Assembly: GCF_037646455.1 (NCBI RefSeq)
Contig: NZ_JBBIXN010000001.1
Span: 1,364,001 to 1,428,000, forward strand
Length of the DNA stretch: 64,000 nucleotides
DNA from: Draconibacterium mangrovi_A
GTDB taxonomy: Bacteria; Bacteroidota; Bacteroidia; Bacteroidales; Prolixibacteraceae
Direction of reading: 5' to 3'
The stretch's first letter is position 1, and every line of letters begins with the position of its first letter. Under the pieces are notes generated by a model. That model saw only the letters and a program-made list of their open reading frames with translations, searched no databases and was not told the origin of the DNA. Both the position numbers and the translations under genes were made by a program. Below are positions 51,065 through 60,732 of this stretch, in pieces.

Positions 51065-51844
51065 ATGAATTCATTACCGAAAATCAGTATTATAACGGTT
51101 GTATTTAATGGAGTTCAATTTATCGAATCTACCATTAGAAGCGTAATCGGTCAAAATTATCCGAATTTTGAATACCTGATCATCGATGGGAAATCAACCG
51201 ATGGAACGGTTGACCTTATCAAAAAGTACGAAGACAATATTGGATTTTGGGTGAGTGAGCCCGACCAGGGAATTTACGACGCCATGAACAAAGGGCTGAA
51301 AAAAGCCACCGGCGATTTTGTGCTTTTTATGAATGCCGGCGATGCATTTTACGAAAAGAATACCCTTTCCAAAATCCCTTTTGAACAACATCCAAATGCT
51401 GATATTTTTTATGGAGAAACAGTAATTATCGACGAAAATACCGGAGAAGAACTCGGATTGAGACGTAAAAAACTACCCATCGATTTAGACTGGAAGCATT
51501 ACAAAAAAGGGATGGTCGCCTGTCATCAGTCAAGCTTAGTCAGAAAAAATATTGCAGGAGAATACAACACTGAATACAAATTGTCGGCCGATATTGATTG
51601 GGTAATACGTGCGCTGAAAAAATCGCGGGAAACGGTTTTTACCCAAACCATTGTGGCTCGTTTTCTGAATGGAGGCGTCTCGCGAAAACAACAAAAAAAC
51701 AGCCTAAAGGAACGCTTCAACATTATGCGGAAATATTTTGGTCTGCCACAAACCATAATCAGTCATATTGGGTTCTTTATTGAATCCCTGGCCATAAAAG
51801 CCGGGTTAAAACCATTGTTCCGAAAAAATACCTTTGTTACCTGA
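51065..51844 (+). CDS. Family 2 glycosyltransferase (WcaA-like)
   Basis: 259 residues. The GT-A motifs are ISIITVVFNGVQFIESTIRS, EYLIIDGKSTDGTVDLI, SEPDQGIYDAMNKGLKKATG and FVLFMNAGDAFYEKN. This subgroup has GDA where most GT2 have DxD, as in exopolysaccharide enzymes of the colanic acid type. Soluble or membrane-associated. No other domain. Expected to add one residue to the growing repeat unit. The next gene begins 2 nt downstream. Confidence 0.9.
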   Translation: MNSLPKISIITVVFNGVQFIESTIRSVIGQNYPNFEYLIIDGKSTDGTVDLIKKYEDNIGFWVSEPDQGIYDAMNKGLKKATGDFVLFMNAGDAFYEKNTLSKIPFEQHPNADIFYGETVIIDENTGEELGLRRKKLPIDLDWKHYKKGMVACHQSSLVRKNIAGEYNTEYKLSADIDWVIRALKKSRETVFTQTIVARFLNGGVSRKQQKNSLKERFNIMRKYFGLPQTIISHIGFFIESLAIKAGLKPLFRKNTFVT

Positions 51845-51846
51845 AA

Positions 51847-52989
51847 ATGCAGAAAAAGAAGATCCTATATATTCATCACAGCGGCCGTTTGGGAGGAGCA
51901 CCCAAAAGTCTGAGTTTATTGGTTCAGCGTATCGATCGGGAAAAGTACGAACCAATTATTCTAACCATTAAAAATGGTCCTGCGGTTGAGTTGCTAAAAA
52001 GTACCGGAGCACAGGTTATTGTAAAACCGTATTTATTTCCCTACCACGGAACTACAGTATCCGGCATGTCTTTGCATTTTTTTCTGCAGAATAATGTCTT
52101 TTTGATTCCCACTTTCCTGGGAGCCCGGAGAATAATAAAAAGAATCAATCCTGATTTAATTCACCTCAATACCACTTGTCTGTTTGCGTTCGCTGCTGCA
52201 GCAAAATCCTTAAAACCCAAGGTTAATGTAATTACGCATGTACGTGAACCGCTATTAGATAATATTTTTGGAAAAATTCTTAAATATGCTAACTACCGTT
52301 TTGTCGATGGCTTTATTTCAATTTGCAAAAATGATGAAAGCCATTTGCTAATAAAACAAAAACCTGCCGAAGTAGTATATAATTTTGTAGATTTTAAAAC
52401 ATATAACAGAGCGCTTAAGTCCAAAATATTAAGGGACGAGTTGAAACTTGCCAACACATCCATTGTATGCCTTTGTCTTGCAAGAATTGCCTCAACAAAT
52501 GGAACATTGGAATTAATACAGCGTTTTAATGAACTTGACGATAGGTTCCAAGATTATAAACTTATCATAGTTGGGAAAAAGCTCAACAATAAATACGAAA
52601 AAAAATGTATTAAGGAAGCCAGCAATAATCCGAATATCTTTATTTTACCTTTCCGAAAAGATGTTCCCGAGGTGATTGCTTCATCTGATATTGTATTCTG
52701 CCCGTTCACCGAACCGCATTTTGCCCGTGGAATTATTGAAGCCTCCGCAATGGGTAAACCAACTATCGGGAACCGGATTGGAGGAGTTGATGAACTAATA
52801 ATCCATGAAGAAACGGGTTATCTAATCAACATTTCTTCGCAAACTGATTTTGAAAACCGCATGTTACAATTAAAATCCGAAGAGAAAAGAACAAAATTGG
52901 GTGAAAAAGGATACGCTTTTGCGAAGGATAACTTCGATGCAAAAACGAATGCAGAAAAAACTTTCGGTTTTTACGATAGATTTATTTAA
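51847..52989 (+). CDS. Family 4 glycosyltransferase
   Basis: 380 residues with the GT-B fold of GT4: N-terminal YIHHSGRLGGAPKSL (glycine-rich loop), DLIHLNTTCLFAFAAAAK, and a C-terminal donor domain with CLARIASTNGTLELIQRF, FILPFRKDVPEVIASSDIVF, PFTEPHFARGIIEASAMGKP (the EX7E region) and GGVDELIIHEETGYL. It transfers a nucleotide sugar to a lipid- or sugar-linked acceptor with retention. Two nt after the WcaA-like gene, same operon. Confidence 0.92.
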   Translation: MQKKKILYIHHSGRLGGAPKSLSLLVQRIDREKYEPIILTIKNGPAVELLKSTGAQVIVKPYLFPYHGTTVSGMSLHFFLQNNVFLIPTFLGARRIIKRINPDLIHLNTTCLFAFAAAAKSLKPKVNVITHVREPLLDNIFGKILKYANYRFVDGFISICKNDESHLLIKQKPAEVVYNFVDFKTYNRALKSKILRDELKLANTSIVCLCLARIASTNGTLELIQRFNELDDRFQDYKLIIVGKKLNNKYEKKCIKEASNNPNIFILPFRKDVPEVIASSDIVFCPFTEPHFARGIIEASAMGKPTIGNRIGGVDELIIHEETGYLINISSQTDFENRMLQLKSEEKRTKLGEKGYAFAKDNFDAKTNAEKTFGFYDRFI

Positions 52990-53022
52990 TTCGAGATTCA
53001 AAAATCAAAATCTTATACCATC

Positions 53023-53721
53023 ATGAAATTTGTAAAAAAGGTTGGTGTTCAAATGGAAAAATACTTTAATGCCGACCTCAAACGTCGCATTAAAATATTA
53101 AATACTTATCAAATTGATACATTGTTTGATATTGGCGCGAATGTTGGACGATACGCTTTAATAATGCGAAAAGCCGGTTACAGTGGCAAGATCATTTCGT
53201 TCGAACCAATGTCTGCAGCTTTTGAACAGCTAAAAAACAATTCTAAAAACGATAAGAACTGGATTATTAACCATTATGGCCTGGGAAATGAAAATACGGA
53301 AACAGAAATAAATATTTCAAATAATTCGTATAGCAGTTCTATCCTGAATATCATGCCAACTCATGTTGAAAGCGCTCCTAATTCGCGTTATGTGGCCAAA
53401 GAAGAAATTCAATTAAAAACCTTTGATTCCGTTTTTAAAAGTTTTTACAAAAAGGAATCCAGGATCATGATGAAGATTGACACGCAGGGCTTTGAAAAGC
53501 ATGTGCTTGAAGGTGCTGAAAATTCATTAAAGGATGTTGAAGTTTTACAACTGGAAATGTCATTGGTGCCTCTTTATGAAAATGAAATGCTATACCTCGA
53601 TATGATTCATTACCTCAGCAGTAAAGGATTTCATTTATATTCGCTCGAAAGTGGTTTCTCAAATCCAAATACCGGCCAGTTACTGCAGGCTGACGGGATT
53701 TTTGTGAGAAATATACTTTAG
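53023..53721 (+). CDS. FkbM-family methyltransferase
   Basis: 232 residues with FkbM signatures: TLFDIGANVGRYALIMRKAGY (SAM motif I), IISFEPMSAAFEQLKNNSK, EIQLKTFDSVF, MMKIDTQGFEKHVLEGAE and QLEMSLVPLYE near the end. Such enzymes O-methylate sugars or other hydroxyls in polysaccharides and natural products. Here it would act on a sugar of the surface polymer. It lies between two GT4 genes on the same strand. Confidence 0.9.
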   Translation: MKFVKKVGVQMEKYFNADLKRRIKILNTYQIDTLFDIGANVGRYALIMRKAGYSGKIISFEPMSAAFEQLKNNSKNDKNWIINHYGLGNENTETEINISNNSYSSSILNIMPTHVESAPNSRYVAKEEIQLKTFDSVFKSFYKKESRIMMKIDTQGFEKHVLEGAENSLKDVEVLQLEMSLVPLYENEMLYLDMIHYLSSKGFHLYSLESGFSNPNTGQLLQADGIFVRNIL

Positions 53722-53789
53722 ATTGATGGAGAGGACAGACAACCCAATTCGCTTTATTAAGAAGATTGAGCAATAAAAATATGTATTAA

Positions 53790-55064
53790 ATGGGCCAGCA
53801 AAAAAAAGATTTGTTATTAGTTTGCAATAAGTTCCCCTATGGCTTTGGGGAAGCCTTTTTGGAAGCTGAATTTCCATTTTTATACGACGCTTTCCAAAAA
53901 ATTGTAATTCTCACCATCACTGATCAGGAAAATCAGACCCGAAAAATCCCATCAGATGTTACGCAAATACGCAAACCAAAAACTCTGAGTTTTAAGGAAA
54001 AAATTCAAACAGCATTCTATATTTTAGCTCATCTAAAATCATTCTTTCAACTTATTGTTCACGAAATAAAGGCGCGTGAAGAGATATTAAGAACAAATAA
54101 GCATCTGGATTTTGGACGTAAATATTTACACTTTATTCCAATTATTGAAAATGCTTTCAAAGCCTTTAACCTTAAACAGTACTTTAAGAAAAACGCGCTT
54201 CCCCACATACAAAATAATTCAATGCTTTATGCCTATTGGCAGGATTACACAGCGCTATCTATAACATTAATAAAAAAAGAAATTCCTGCATATAAAGCAA
54301 TATGCAGAACACATGGAGGAGATCTATACTTCTACCGCAATAAGTATAGTTATTTGCCTTTTCGTCGTTTCATTTCTGAGAACATGAATCGAATATTCTT
54401 TATTTCAAAAAACGGATTAGATTATCAATCCAATTTGTTAGGAAAAGAATACCTTAATTATTCATTAGCCAGATTAGGAACTAAAAAGGTTCAGGAACTA
54501 ACTAATAAAAATAAGTTAAATGGATACAGAATAGTAAGCTGTTCAAATATTATTTCAATAAAAAGAATTGATTTAATTATAAATGCATTGTCTAAAATCC
54601 CGAATAAAAGAATTGAGTGGATTCACTTTGGCGGCGGCGTTTTAAAAGAAAAAATGGAATCACTAGCAAAGGAACTGTTAAGTGATAAACCTAATATTAG
54701 TTATACGTTCAGAGGTAATGTCAAAAATGCTGAGCTCCATAGGTATTATGCACAAAATAAAATAAGTCTTTTCATTAACGTTAGCGAATCAGAAGGAATA
54801 CCCGTGAGCATTATGGAAGCGATGTCATATGGTGTCCCTGCAATTGCTACTAATGTTGGAGGAACAGGTGAATTGGTGGATAATACATGTGGATTGTTAA
54901 TCGATAAAGATGTCAGTGGCGAACAACTGACTCAATTTCTCAAACGTGAACTGGATGAAAAGAAATTGCGAAAGAAAGACATATATGCAATAAAAAAATG
55001 GGAGACAAATTTCCAGGCAGAAAAAAACTTTAAAGAATTTGTACATTTTTTGGGAAAGCCCTAG
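53790..55064 (+). CDS. Family 4-like glycosyltransferase
   Basis: 424 residues, AT-rich in codon use. The C-terminal half carries the GT4 donor domain: RIVSCSNIISIKRIDLIINAL, IEWIHFGGGVLKEKMESLA, LHRYYAQNKISLFINVSESEGIPVSIMEAMSYGVP (the EGIPVSIMEAM region is diagnostic), and GGTGELVDNTCGLLID. The N-terminal half is diverged, with long helices (about 60-140). It is the last gene of the plus-strand group and converges on the next gene with a 13-nt gap; no hairpin terminator fits in the gap. Confidence 0.88.
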   Translation: MGQQKKDLLLVCNKFPYGFGEAFLEAEFPFLYDAFQKIVILTITDQENQTRKIPSDVTQIRKPKTLSFKEKIQTAFYILAHLKSFFQLIVHEIKAREEILRTNKHLDFGRKYLHFIPIIENAFKAFNLKQYFKKNALPHIQNNSMLYAYWQDYTALSITLIKKEIPAYKAICRTHGGDLYFYRNKYSYLPFRRFISENMNRIFFISKNGLDYQSNLLGKEYLNYSLARLGTKKVQELTNKNKLNGYRIVSCSNIISIKRIDLIINALSKIPNKRIEWIHFGGGVLKEKMESLAKELLSDKPNISYTFRGNVKNAELHRYYAQNKISLFINVSESEGIPVSIMEAMSYGVPAIATNVGGTGELVDNTCGLLIDKDVSGEQLTQFLKRELDEKKLRKKDIYAIKKWETNFQAEKNFKEFVHFLGKP

Positions 55065-55077
55065 TTTCTGTAAATTA

Positions 55078-56019
55078 TCATTTAAAATAGGTATTGGGAT
55101 TTATCAACTTAAACAAATATGAAACCAAAGTCGTTGGCATATTCTGTTTATTTCCCAACCTTAAAATAAGGTCAGATTTCATGATGAAAAGAATTTTTAT
55201 GTATGCTTGCATATAAAATTTATTTTTTATCTGTTCAGGAATCAGTTCTGATTTCATAAATAATCGTAACGATTTATAATATCGGGAATTTATAATTTTT
55301 TGGTTTTTTACTTTAGGCAAATTGCTATTCCCTGATACCGAAAGATCATGAATTCGATAGTTTACTGTAACCTTATCCATAAATCCAAGTCTGTAACCGT
55401 TCTTTGTCGCTTTTAGCCACAATGGATAATCCTCAAGCATAGGATATTTAGGATTGTAACCACCGATATTTTTTAAGAAATCGAATTGTACAAATCCGGT
55501 TGCCGCCGGAACAAAATTATATTTTAATAATTCACAGAATTGATTCTCACTTGAAAATCGAGAAAAATTCTTTTCGGCATTATACTTATTTTTCGAAGCT
55601 AACGGATATTTATCATCAAATAAGTATTCAAACTTTGAAAAAATTAGCTTGAACTCATGTTGAAGAGCAAATGTTACATTATCTGAAATACCAGAGGCTA
55701 ATAATATATCATCTCCGGCAATTCCTTTGATCCATTCTCCACTGCATTTTTCCAAGGCTCGATTTTTATTTCCAACTATCCCCGTATTAACATTTGTAGT
55801 AACCATGTATGCGTTCACAAACCTGGTCTTGTTCTTATTTAACCAACTTTCGCACAAGTTTACCGTAGTGTCTGTAGAACAATCATCACTGATTATAAGC
55901 TCAATATTTTTATAGGTTTGAGCTTTTATGCTGTCTAAAGTTTCCAGAATATACTTCGAAGAATTATAAGTAATTACCGTAACAGATACCAGTGGTTTTA
56001 TTTTCTCAGGCATATGCAT
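55078..56019 (-). CDS. Family 2 glycosyltransferase
   Basis: 313 residues. GT-A motifs near the N-terminus are LVSVTVITYNSSKYILETLD, NIELIISDDCSTDTTVNLC, NTGIVGNKNRALEKCSGEW and IAGDDIL (the acidic metal-binding turn, in place of DxD). The mid-part EDYPLWLKATKNGYRLGFM positions the acceptor. No membrane segment. Starts the minus-strand, AT-richer half of the polysaccharide locus, 1 nt downstream of the flippase gene in transcription order. Confidence 0.9.
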   Translation of the reverse strand: MHMPEKIKPLVSVTVITYNSSKYILETLDSIKAQTYKNIELIISDDCSTDTTVNLCESWLNKNKTRFVNAYMVTTNVNTGIVGNKNRALEKCSGEWIKGIAGDDILLASGISDNVTFALQHEFKLIFSKFEYLFDDKYPLASKNKYNAEKNFSRFSSENQFCELLKYNFVPAATGFVQFDFLKNIGGYNPKYPMLEDYPLWLKATKNGYRLGFMDKVTVNYRIHDLSVSGNSNLPKVKNQKIINSRYYKSLRLFMKSELIPEQIKNKFYMQAYIKILFIMKSDLILRLGNKQNMPTTLVSYLFKLINPNTYFK

Positions 56020-56020
56020 T

Positions 56021-57466
56021 TTATTTCCTAATCATTTTGCGAATTAATTCTTTAAACTCGCTCAATTCTTTAAATTTAAACAATACGCTGAAACCCCAAT
56101 AAATCATTAGTGAAGTAAATATTCCAAACATTAATTTAAGTATGGAGCTGTCAACTAAGGTTATGGCAAATACAGTAATTAACGCAGTCAGGCCGGTCGC
56201 AAACACCATTTTCCATAAATCTTTAAATTGTGCCAAAGCTCCATAACCATAAAGTTTTCCGGGCATGTATGCATTTATGAAGAAATTTATTAGAGTTACT
56301 ATAACTCGGCCAATCACGATAGCTTCCACACTAATAGGAACTGTTATAATCAAAGCAATAATGGTCAGTGGCGATTTAATCATATCTATTTTCATAAATA
56401 AATCTGATCTTCCGTTTGCATTTAGAATGTTCAAATTTAAGGCACTTATTGGATAAAAAAGATACGACATACATAACCATTGAAGTAATGGTACAGTGGC
56501 TGCCCATTTTTCCCCCAAAAAGAAATCGATAAATGGTTCGGCTAAAACCGCAAAAGTGGCCATTAAAAAAAACATGACATATCCCGACATTTTAATTAGC
56601 TGTCTGTATACCGAAATCATCTTTTCACGGTTGCTCTGCAGAGAAGATAGCACAGGAAATGATACTTGTTGAAAAATGTTAGATACAGTAATGGCAGCTA
56701 AATTTGAGAATTTCTTCGCCTGGGTATAAAATCCAAGACTTCCTGCGTCATAAGCCCTACCAATAATAATTTCATTCAGGTTTTGAAAGATTTTTGCATA
56801 TATCCCGGCCATTAGTAGTTTAGATCCGTATCCAAACAATTTTTTAAAAGATTCTCTGGAGAACTTTAATGAAGGCCTCCACCTGCTAAAATACCATAAC
56901 GCGATTACTGTGAATAATGAACCTAATATTTGCCTAAGTACTAATGCCCATACTCCAATTCCTTTATAGGCGAAATAGATAGCAATCGCACCACTTAAAA
57001 CAACAGAAATTATATTTGCTTTAGCCAGTGTTTTAAAATCCATTGCTATGGTTAGTCTTGAGTATTGTACAATAGATAAGGATCGAATAACCAAACTTAA
57101 TCCTATTACCCTCAGAATATCAATCAGTTCAGTTGTTTTATAAAATTTAGCGATTAGAGGGGCAGTAACGAATAAAATAAGATAAAAGATTGAACTTACA
57201 ACCAGATTAAATACAAACACGGTGGAATAATCTTCACTTGTTCTTTCCTGACTTTGAATGAGACCGGATCCCATTCCACTATCAATGAATGTTTGAGAAA
57301 TAGCGATAAAAATCGCCAGCATACCTATCAATCCAAAGTCGGAAGGTGTAAGCAAGCGTGCTAAAATTATTCCTATTAAAAATTCAACCCCCCTTACTGA
57401 AAACTTATCAATGGCACTCCATATGATACCTTTGGTGGTTGTATGTTTAAGTGAATTTTCCGTCAA
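56021..57466 (-). CDS. Oligosaccharide flippase, Wzx/WzxC-like
   Basis: 481 residues with 12-14 membrane segments. The polysaccharide transporter (MOP) pattern is evident at the start: TTTKGIIWSAIDKFSVRGVE, IILARLLTPSDFGLIGMLA, and RSLSIVQYSRLTIAMDFKTL, a region conserved in WzxC. It would turn the lipid-linked repeat unit from the cytoplasmic to the periplasmic face of the inner membrane. This marks the locus as Wzx-dependent, but no Wzy polymerase was recognised in the window; it may lie to the right. Confidence 0.92.
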   Translation of the reverse strand: MTENSLKHTTTKGIIWSAIDKFSVRGVEFLIGIILARLLTPSDFGLIGMLAIFIAISQTFIDSGMGSGLIQSQERTSEDYSTVFVFNLVVSSIFYLILFVTAPLIAKFYKTTELIDILRVIGLSLVIRSLSIVQYSRLTIAMDFKTLAKANIISVVLSGAIAIYFAYKGIGVWALVLRQILGSLFTVIALWYFSRWRPSLKFSRESFKKLFGYGSKLLMAGIYAKIFQNLNEIIIGRAYDAGSLGFYTQAKKFSNLAAITVSNIFQQVSFPVLSSLQSNREKMISVYRQLIKMSGYVMFFLMATFAVLAEPFIDFFLGEKWAATVPLLQWLCMSYLFYPISALNLNILNANGRSDLFMKIDMIKSPLTIIALIITVPISVEAIVIGRVIVTLINFFINAYMPGKLYGYGALAQFKDLWKMVFATGLTALITVFAITLVDSSILKLMFGIFTSLMIYWGFSVLFKFKELSEFKELIRKMIRK

Positions 57467-57517
57467 TAAAGTAATCCTTGAATTATTAAGTTACTAGATT
57501 AAGAATCTAAAGCCATG

Positions 57518-58423
57518 CTAATATACAATATTAAAGTTCCTCTTAAGATATTGAGTCTCTTCTTTCAGCGCATTCCTCAATACAATGAATTTGTCTTCAT
57601 CTGGCTTTTCTACTTTGAACTGTCTGTTTACCTCAACTGAATAGAATTTATTGTAGAATTTCTTAAGGGTTTTTTCAAAGAATGATCCTTCAATTAATTC
57701 AAACAATCCTAATTTTTGAAATACATTCTTAAAATTTTTTAGAAGGGGTATTTTACTGGAATGCTCCTGATATACAACTCCGCTGCCAGCTTTTTTTGCA
57801 TTGTGTTTTTTGATTTTCACATTTCTTGCTATCGAGTAGTCAAAGTTATCAATATCGATGGCTTCAATTGTTGAATTTGTAATAATATCTTCAAATTTCA
57901 ATACCGTGATGTCTTGCTCATTAAAATATTGAAAGAGATAAGTAAAAAAAGTTTTGTAATGGAAAATCTCCATACTTTCTTCTTGTAAAACTAAATCAAC
58001 AAAGTTCTTATTTAACTTTCTGAAATTATGATATAATTCGACATAATAGGAAAACGAAGCACTTACCGGCTCTCTTACTGAAACTAATAATTGATGTTCA
58101 AAAGGTTGGAGGATTTTATACAGGTTTGAAATTTTTTCTCTCCAATTAGCGGCCTTTTCCGAAACCACTATGCTTTCTTCAGATATTAGTACGTCTCTTC
58201 CCTCCTTAAATACTTTTTCAATTAATCCCTGAACCTTCTTGATTCCAACTCCGGTTATTATTGTCTTATATAGCTCTTTGTATAAATTTCTTTGATTAAC
58301 TGAACGGGGTTGATATATCCCGGCATATAAAATTTCTTCGGAATCCAGATTAGGGAAAAATTCTTTTTGTAATGTTGTTGTGGCTGTTTTTGGCAATCCT
58401 ATGTGAACAATAATCTTAGACAT
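57518..58423 (-). CDS. Sulfotransferase-family protein
   Basis: 301 residues. The PAPS-binding loop is at the N-terminus (IIVHIGLPKTATTTLQKEFF, residues about 4-22), and LLVSVREPVSASFSYYVELY (about residue 130) supplies the 3'-phosphate-binding Arg and Ser region. It would move sulfate from PAPS to a sugar hydroxyl. Between the flippase and the aminotransferase genes. Its presence suggests a sulfated surface polysaccharide, which suits a marine host (inference). The N-terminal motif could also belong to a nucleoside kinase-type fold, but the VREP element supports sulfotransferase. Confidence 0.82.
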   Translation of the reverse strand: MSKIIVHIGLPKTATTTLQKEFFPNLDSEEILYAGIYQPRSVNQRNLYKELYKTIITGVGIKKVQGLIEKVFKEGRDVLISEESIVVSEKAANWREKISNLYKILQPFEHQLLVSVREPVSASFSYYVELYHNFRKLNKNFVDLVLQEESMEIFHYKTFFTYLFQYFNEQDITVLKFEDIITNSTIEAIDIDNFDYSIARNVKIKKHNAKKAGSGVVYQEHSSKIPLLKNFKNVFQKLGLFELIEGSFFEKTLKKFYNKFYSVEVNRQFKVEKPDEDKFIVLRNALKEETQYLKRNFNIVY

Positions 58424-58429
58424 TCTGTG

Positions 58430-59548
58430 CTAAAATTTATTTATGGTCTTACAAACCTGCTCAACGCTTTTATCATCCATAACCTGACTCATGGGTAAAC
58501 TTAATACAGATTCCTGTATCGCTTCTGTTATAGGATATGATATTGAATGCAATTCACTATATGCGCTTTGCTTATGAGGAGCCACCGGATAATGAATTTG
58601 AGTTTGAATTCCATTCCCGACCAGAATTTGCTGTAATCTTTCCCTTTCGGAATAACGAATTACAAAAAGGTGCCAAACATGTTCTAAGTAAGACGATTTT
58701 GATCTAAAATAGTCCGCTGCCTTTGGCAGAATTACGTCAGGATGATTAATGTTCTCACAGTAATATTGGGCAATCTCATTTCTTCGTTGATTATCTGCAT
58801 CAAGTCTTTTAAGTTTTTCCCTAAGAACTGCCGCCTGAATTTCATCCAATCGTGAGTTTAGTCCCTTAAAATCGTGAACGTACTTTTTTTTAGATCCATA
58901 ATTCGCTAATGCTCGTATGATTCCAGCCAATTCCTTATCATCTGTTGTAACAGCACCTCCATCTCCTAATGCACCTAAATTCTTTCCGGGATAAAAACTA
59001 TGACCAGCTGCGTCTCCAATCGACCCTGTCCTTGTTTTTCCAAAATATGCTCCAATTGCCTGTGCATTATCCTCAACCAGCTTCAGGTCATATTTTTGAA
59101 CTATTTTTTCAATTTCAGGACACATAGCATTCTGACCATACAGATGGACAATAAGAATCGCCTTTGTTCGTCTAGTTATTTTATTTTCTATTTCTCCAGG
59201 ATCGATGTTGTATGTTTCAAGGCTCGGCTCAACTAAAACCGGTTTGAGTTTATTATCAGAAATAGCCAACAAGGATGCAATAAACGTATTGGCCGGAACA
59301 ATAACCTCGTCACCTTCTTTCATATATCCCATCTCGATATAGGACCTGAAAATTAATCGCAAAGCATCCAATCCATTTGCTGCTCCAACACAATACTTTG
59401 TACCAATAAACTCGGCATACTCCTTTTCAAAAGCTTTTACCTCTTCGCCAAGCAGGTACCATCCTGAATCCATAACACGTTTGATTGCCTGGCTAAGTTC
59501 AGGCTCAAAACTATCGTTAATTGCTTTTAAATCAAGAAATTTAATCAT
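58430..59548 (-). CDS. FdtB/QdtB-like sugar 3-aminotransferase (DegT/DnrJ/EryC1/StrS family)
   Basis: 372 residues of the sugar aminotransferase family: FLDLKAINDSFEPEL start, GWYLLGEEVKAFEKEYAEF, VGAANGLDALRLIF, VIVPANTFIASLLAI, HLYGQNA, LVEDNAQAIGAYFG and the PLP Lys in HSFYPGKNLGALGDGGA (K189). This resembles FdtB and QdtB, which aminate C-3 of a dTDP-3-keto-6-deoxyhexose to give Fuc3N or Qui3N. Two ketoisomerase genes of the FdtA/QdtA type lie 3-4 kb upstream in the same strand direction, which supports that reading. The position of the 3- and 4-oxygen (Fuc or Qui) cannot be read from this enzyme alone. Confidence 0.88.
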   Translation of the reverse strand: MIKFLDLKAINDSFEPELSQAIKRVMDSGWYLLGEEVKAFEKEYAEFIGTKYCVGAANGLDALRLIFRSYIEMGYMKEGDEVIVPANTFIASLLAISDNKLKPVLVEPSLETYNIDPGEIENKITRRTKAILIVHLYGQNAMCPEIEKIVQKYDLKLVEDNAQAIGAYFGKTRTGSIGDAAGHSFYPGKNLGALGDGGAVTTDDKELAGIIRALANYGSKKKYVHDFKGLNSRLDEIQAAVLREKLKRLDADNQRRNEIAQYYCENINHPDVILPKAADYFRSKSSYLEHVWHLFVIRYSERERLQQILVGNGIQTQIHYPVAPHKQSAYSELHSISYPITEAIQESVLSLPMSQVMDDKSVEQVCKTINKF

Positions 59549-59576
59549 CCTATCAATACTTCCAAAAGTATTATCC

Positions 59577-59810
59577 TTATAATTTACTTTCTACCAATTT
59601 GACAATTTCATCTATAGTATCCACACTGTCTACCTCTTCATCCGGAACTTCAATGTTAAATTCTTCTTCAATTCCAAAAAACAGGGTCATTTTTCCTAGC
59701 GAATCCATTCCCTGGTCGTTTAAAGAATAATCTGTTTTTAACTTATTAAAGTCTAAACCTACGTTTTTATCTCCTTTTAATAATTCAATTACTTTTTCTT
59801 TAATCTCCAT
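59577..59810 (-). CDS. Dedicated acyl carrier protein
   Basis: 77 residues, acidic, with the phosphopantetheine attachment motif GMDSLGKMTLFFGIEEEF; S37 would carry the prosthetic arm. The helix II/III pattern ends IVKLVESKL. It is not next to the standard fatty-acid genes (fabD, fabG, fabF) but inside the amino-sugar operon, tightly followed by a KAS III gene, so it should carry an acyl group used on a sugar rather than in bulk lipid synthesis (inference). Gap of 3 nt to its neighbour. Confidence 0.9.
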   Translation of the reverse strand: MEIKEKVIELLKGDKNVGLDFNKLKTDYSLNDQGMDSLGKMTLFFGIEEEFNIEVPDEEVDSVDTIDEIVKLVESKL

Positions 59811-59813
59811 TAT

Positions 59814-60731
59814 TTAATTTTTATGCTTAAGAATTGTGGTGGCCCATGAAAGACCTACACCAAAACCTGTTATTAAAATATTCTTCTTATTGTTTTCAAA
59901 ATTTTTAGCTAATATTATCGGAATTGAAGAAGATACAGTGTTACCATAATCTGCAATATCAAATGGGGCCTTATCTTCATTTAATTTTAAAAAACCAGAT
60001 AAAGTATCGACAATATATTTACTGCCTTGATGAAAAATAACAAAATCAATATTTGTAATTTCTGTATCATTTATTTTTAGCGCCTTTTTTACGCTCCCCG
60101 GTACTTTTCTGGCTGCAAAGTTAAAAATTGCCCTTCCGTTCATCGATATTTTCCCATCACATATCAGTTCAGCATGGTCTTTACCCATCGTTCCAAAATC
60201 TGTCTTGGCAATCTCGTATGTAAAATCCTCTGCCATCCAGGTTACCGAAGCAGCATCACCAAAAAGTAAATAAGTATTTTTATCTTCCGGATTAATATTC
60301 TTGGAGTATGGATCCCCTGTAAATAACAATCCATTACTAAATCCATTACCTTCCATAAAACTTTTAATGACAGAAAGGCCATAAACATAACCTGAGCAAC
60401 CCAATGAAACATCAAAACAGGCACAAGTCTCCTTTGCACCCAATTTACCATGTACAATTGCAGATGTGTGAGGAATGTTATAATCCGGATTTTGAGTAAC
60501 AACTACAATACAATCTATATTATCAATGTTGATGCCTGTATTGCCGGTTAGCTCCTCATAAGCCTTAACACATAAATCGGAAGCCTCTTCATTTTCTTCT
60601 TTTAATGCAACTTCTTTTATTCCAATCCTTGATTCAATAAATGAATCATCAATCTGAAATTTTTCTTTTAAGTTGTAATTTGATCGTTTTCTTTCCGGGA
60701 TATAATAAGCTATCGATTTTATTCCAACCAT
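59814..60731 (-). CDS. KAS III-like 3-oxoacyl-ACP synthase
   Basis: 305 residues, FabH family. The catalytic triad is complete: Cys112 in DVSLGCSGYVYGL, His234 in VIFHQGSKYIV and Asn264 in DYGNTVSSS. Start is MVGIKSIAYYIPERKRS. KAS III condenses an acyl-CoA with a malonyl-ACP to give a 3-oxoacyl-ACP; some relatives only transfer an acyl group. In this operon it could load or elongate the chain on the neighbouring ACP for the LpxD-like enzyme (inference). It is flanked by 3 nt and 1 nt gaps. Confidence 0.9.
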   Translation of the reverse strand: MVGIKSIAYYIPERKRSNYNLKEKFQIDDSFIESRIGIKEVALKEENEEASDLCVKAYEELTGNTGINIDNIDCIVVVTQNPDYNIPHTSAIVHGKLGAKETCACFDVSLGCSGYVYGLSVIKSFMEGNGFSNGLLFTGDPYSKNINPEDKNTYLLFGDAASVTWMAEDFTYEIAKTDFGTMGKDHAELICDGKISMNGRAIFNFAARKVPGSVKKALKINDTEITNIDFVIFHQGSKYIVDTLSGFLKLNEDKAPFDIADYGNTVSSSIPIILAKNFENNKKNILITGFGVGLSWATTILKHKN

Positions 60732-60732
60732 C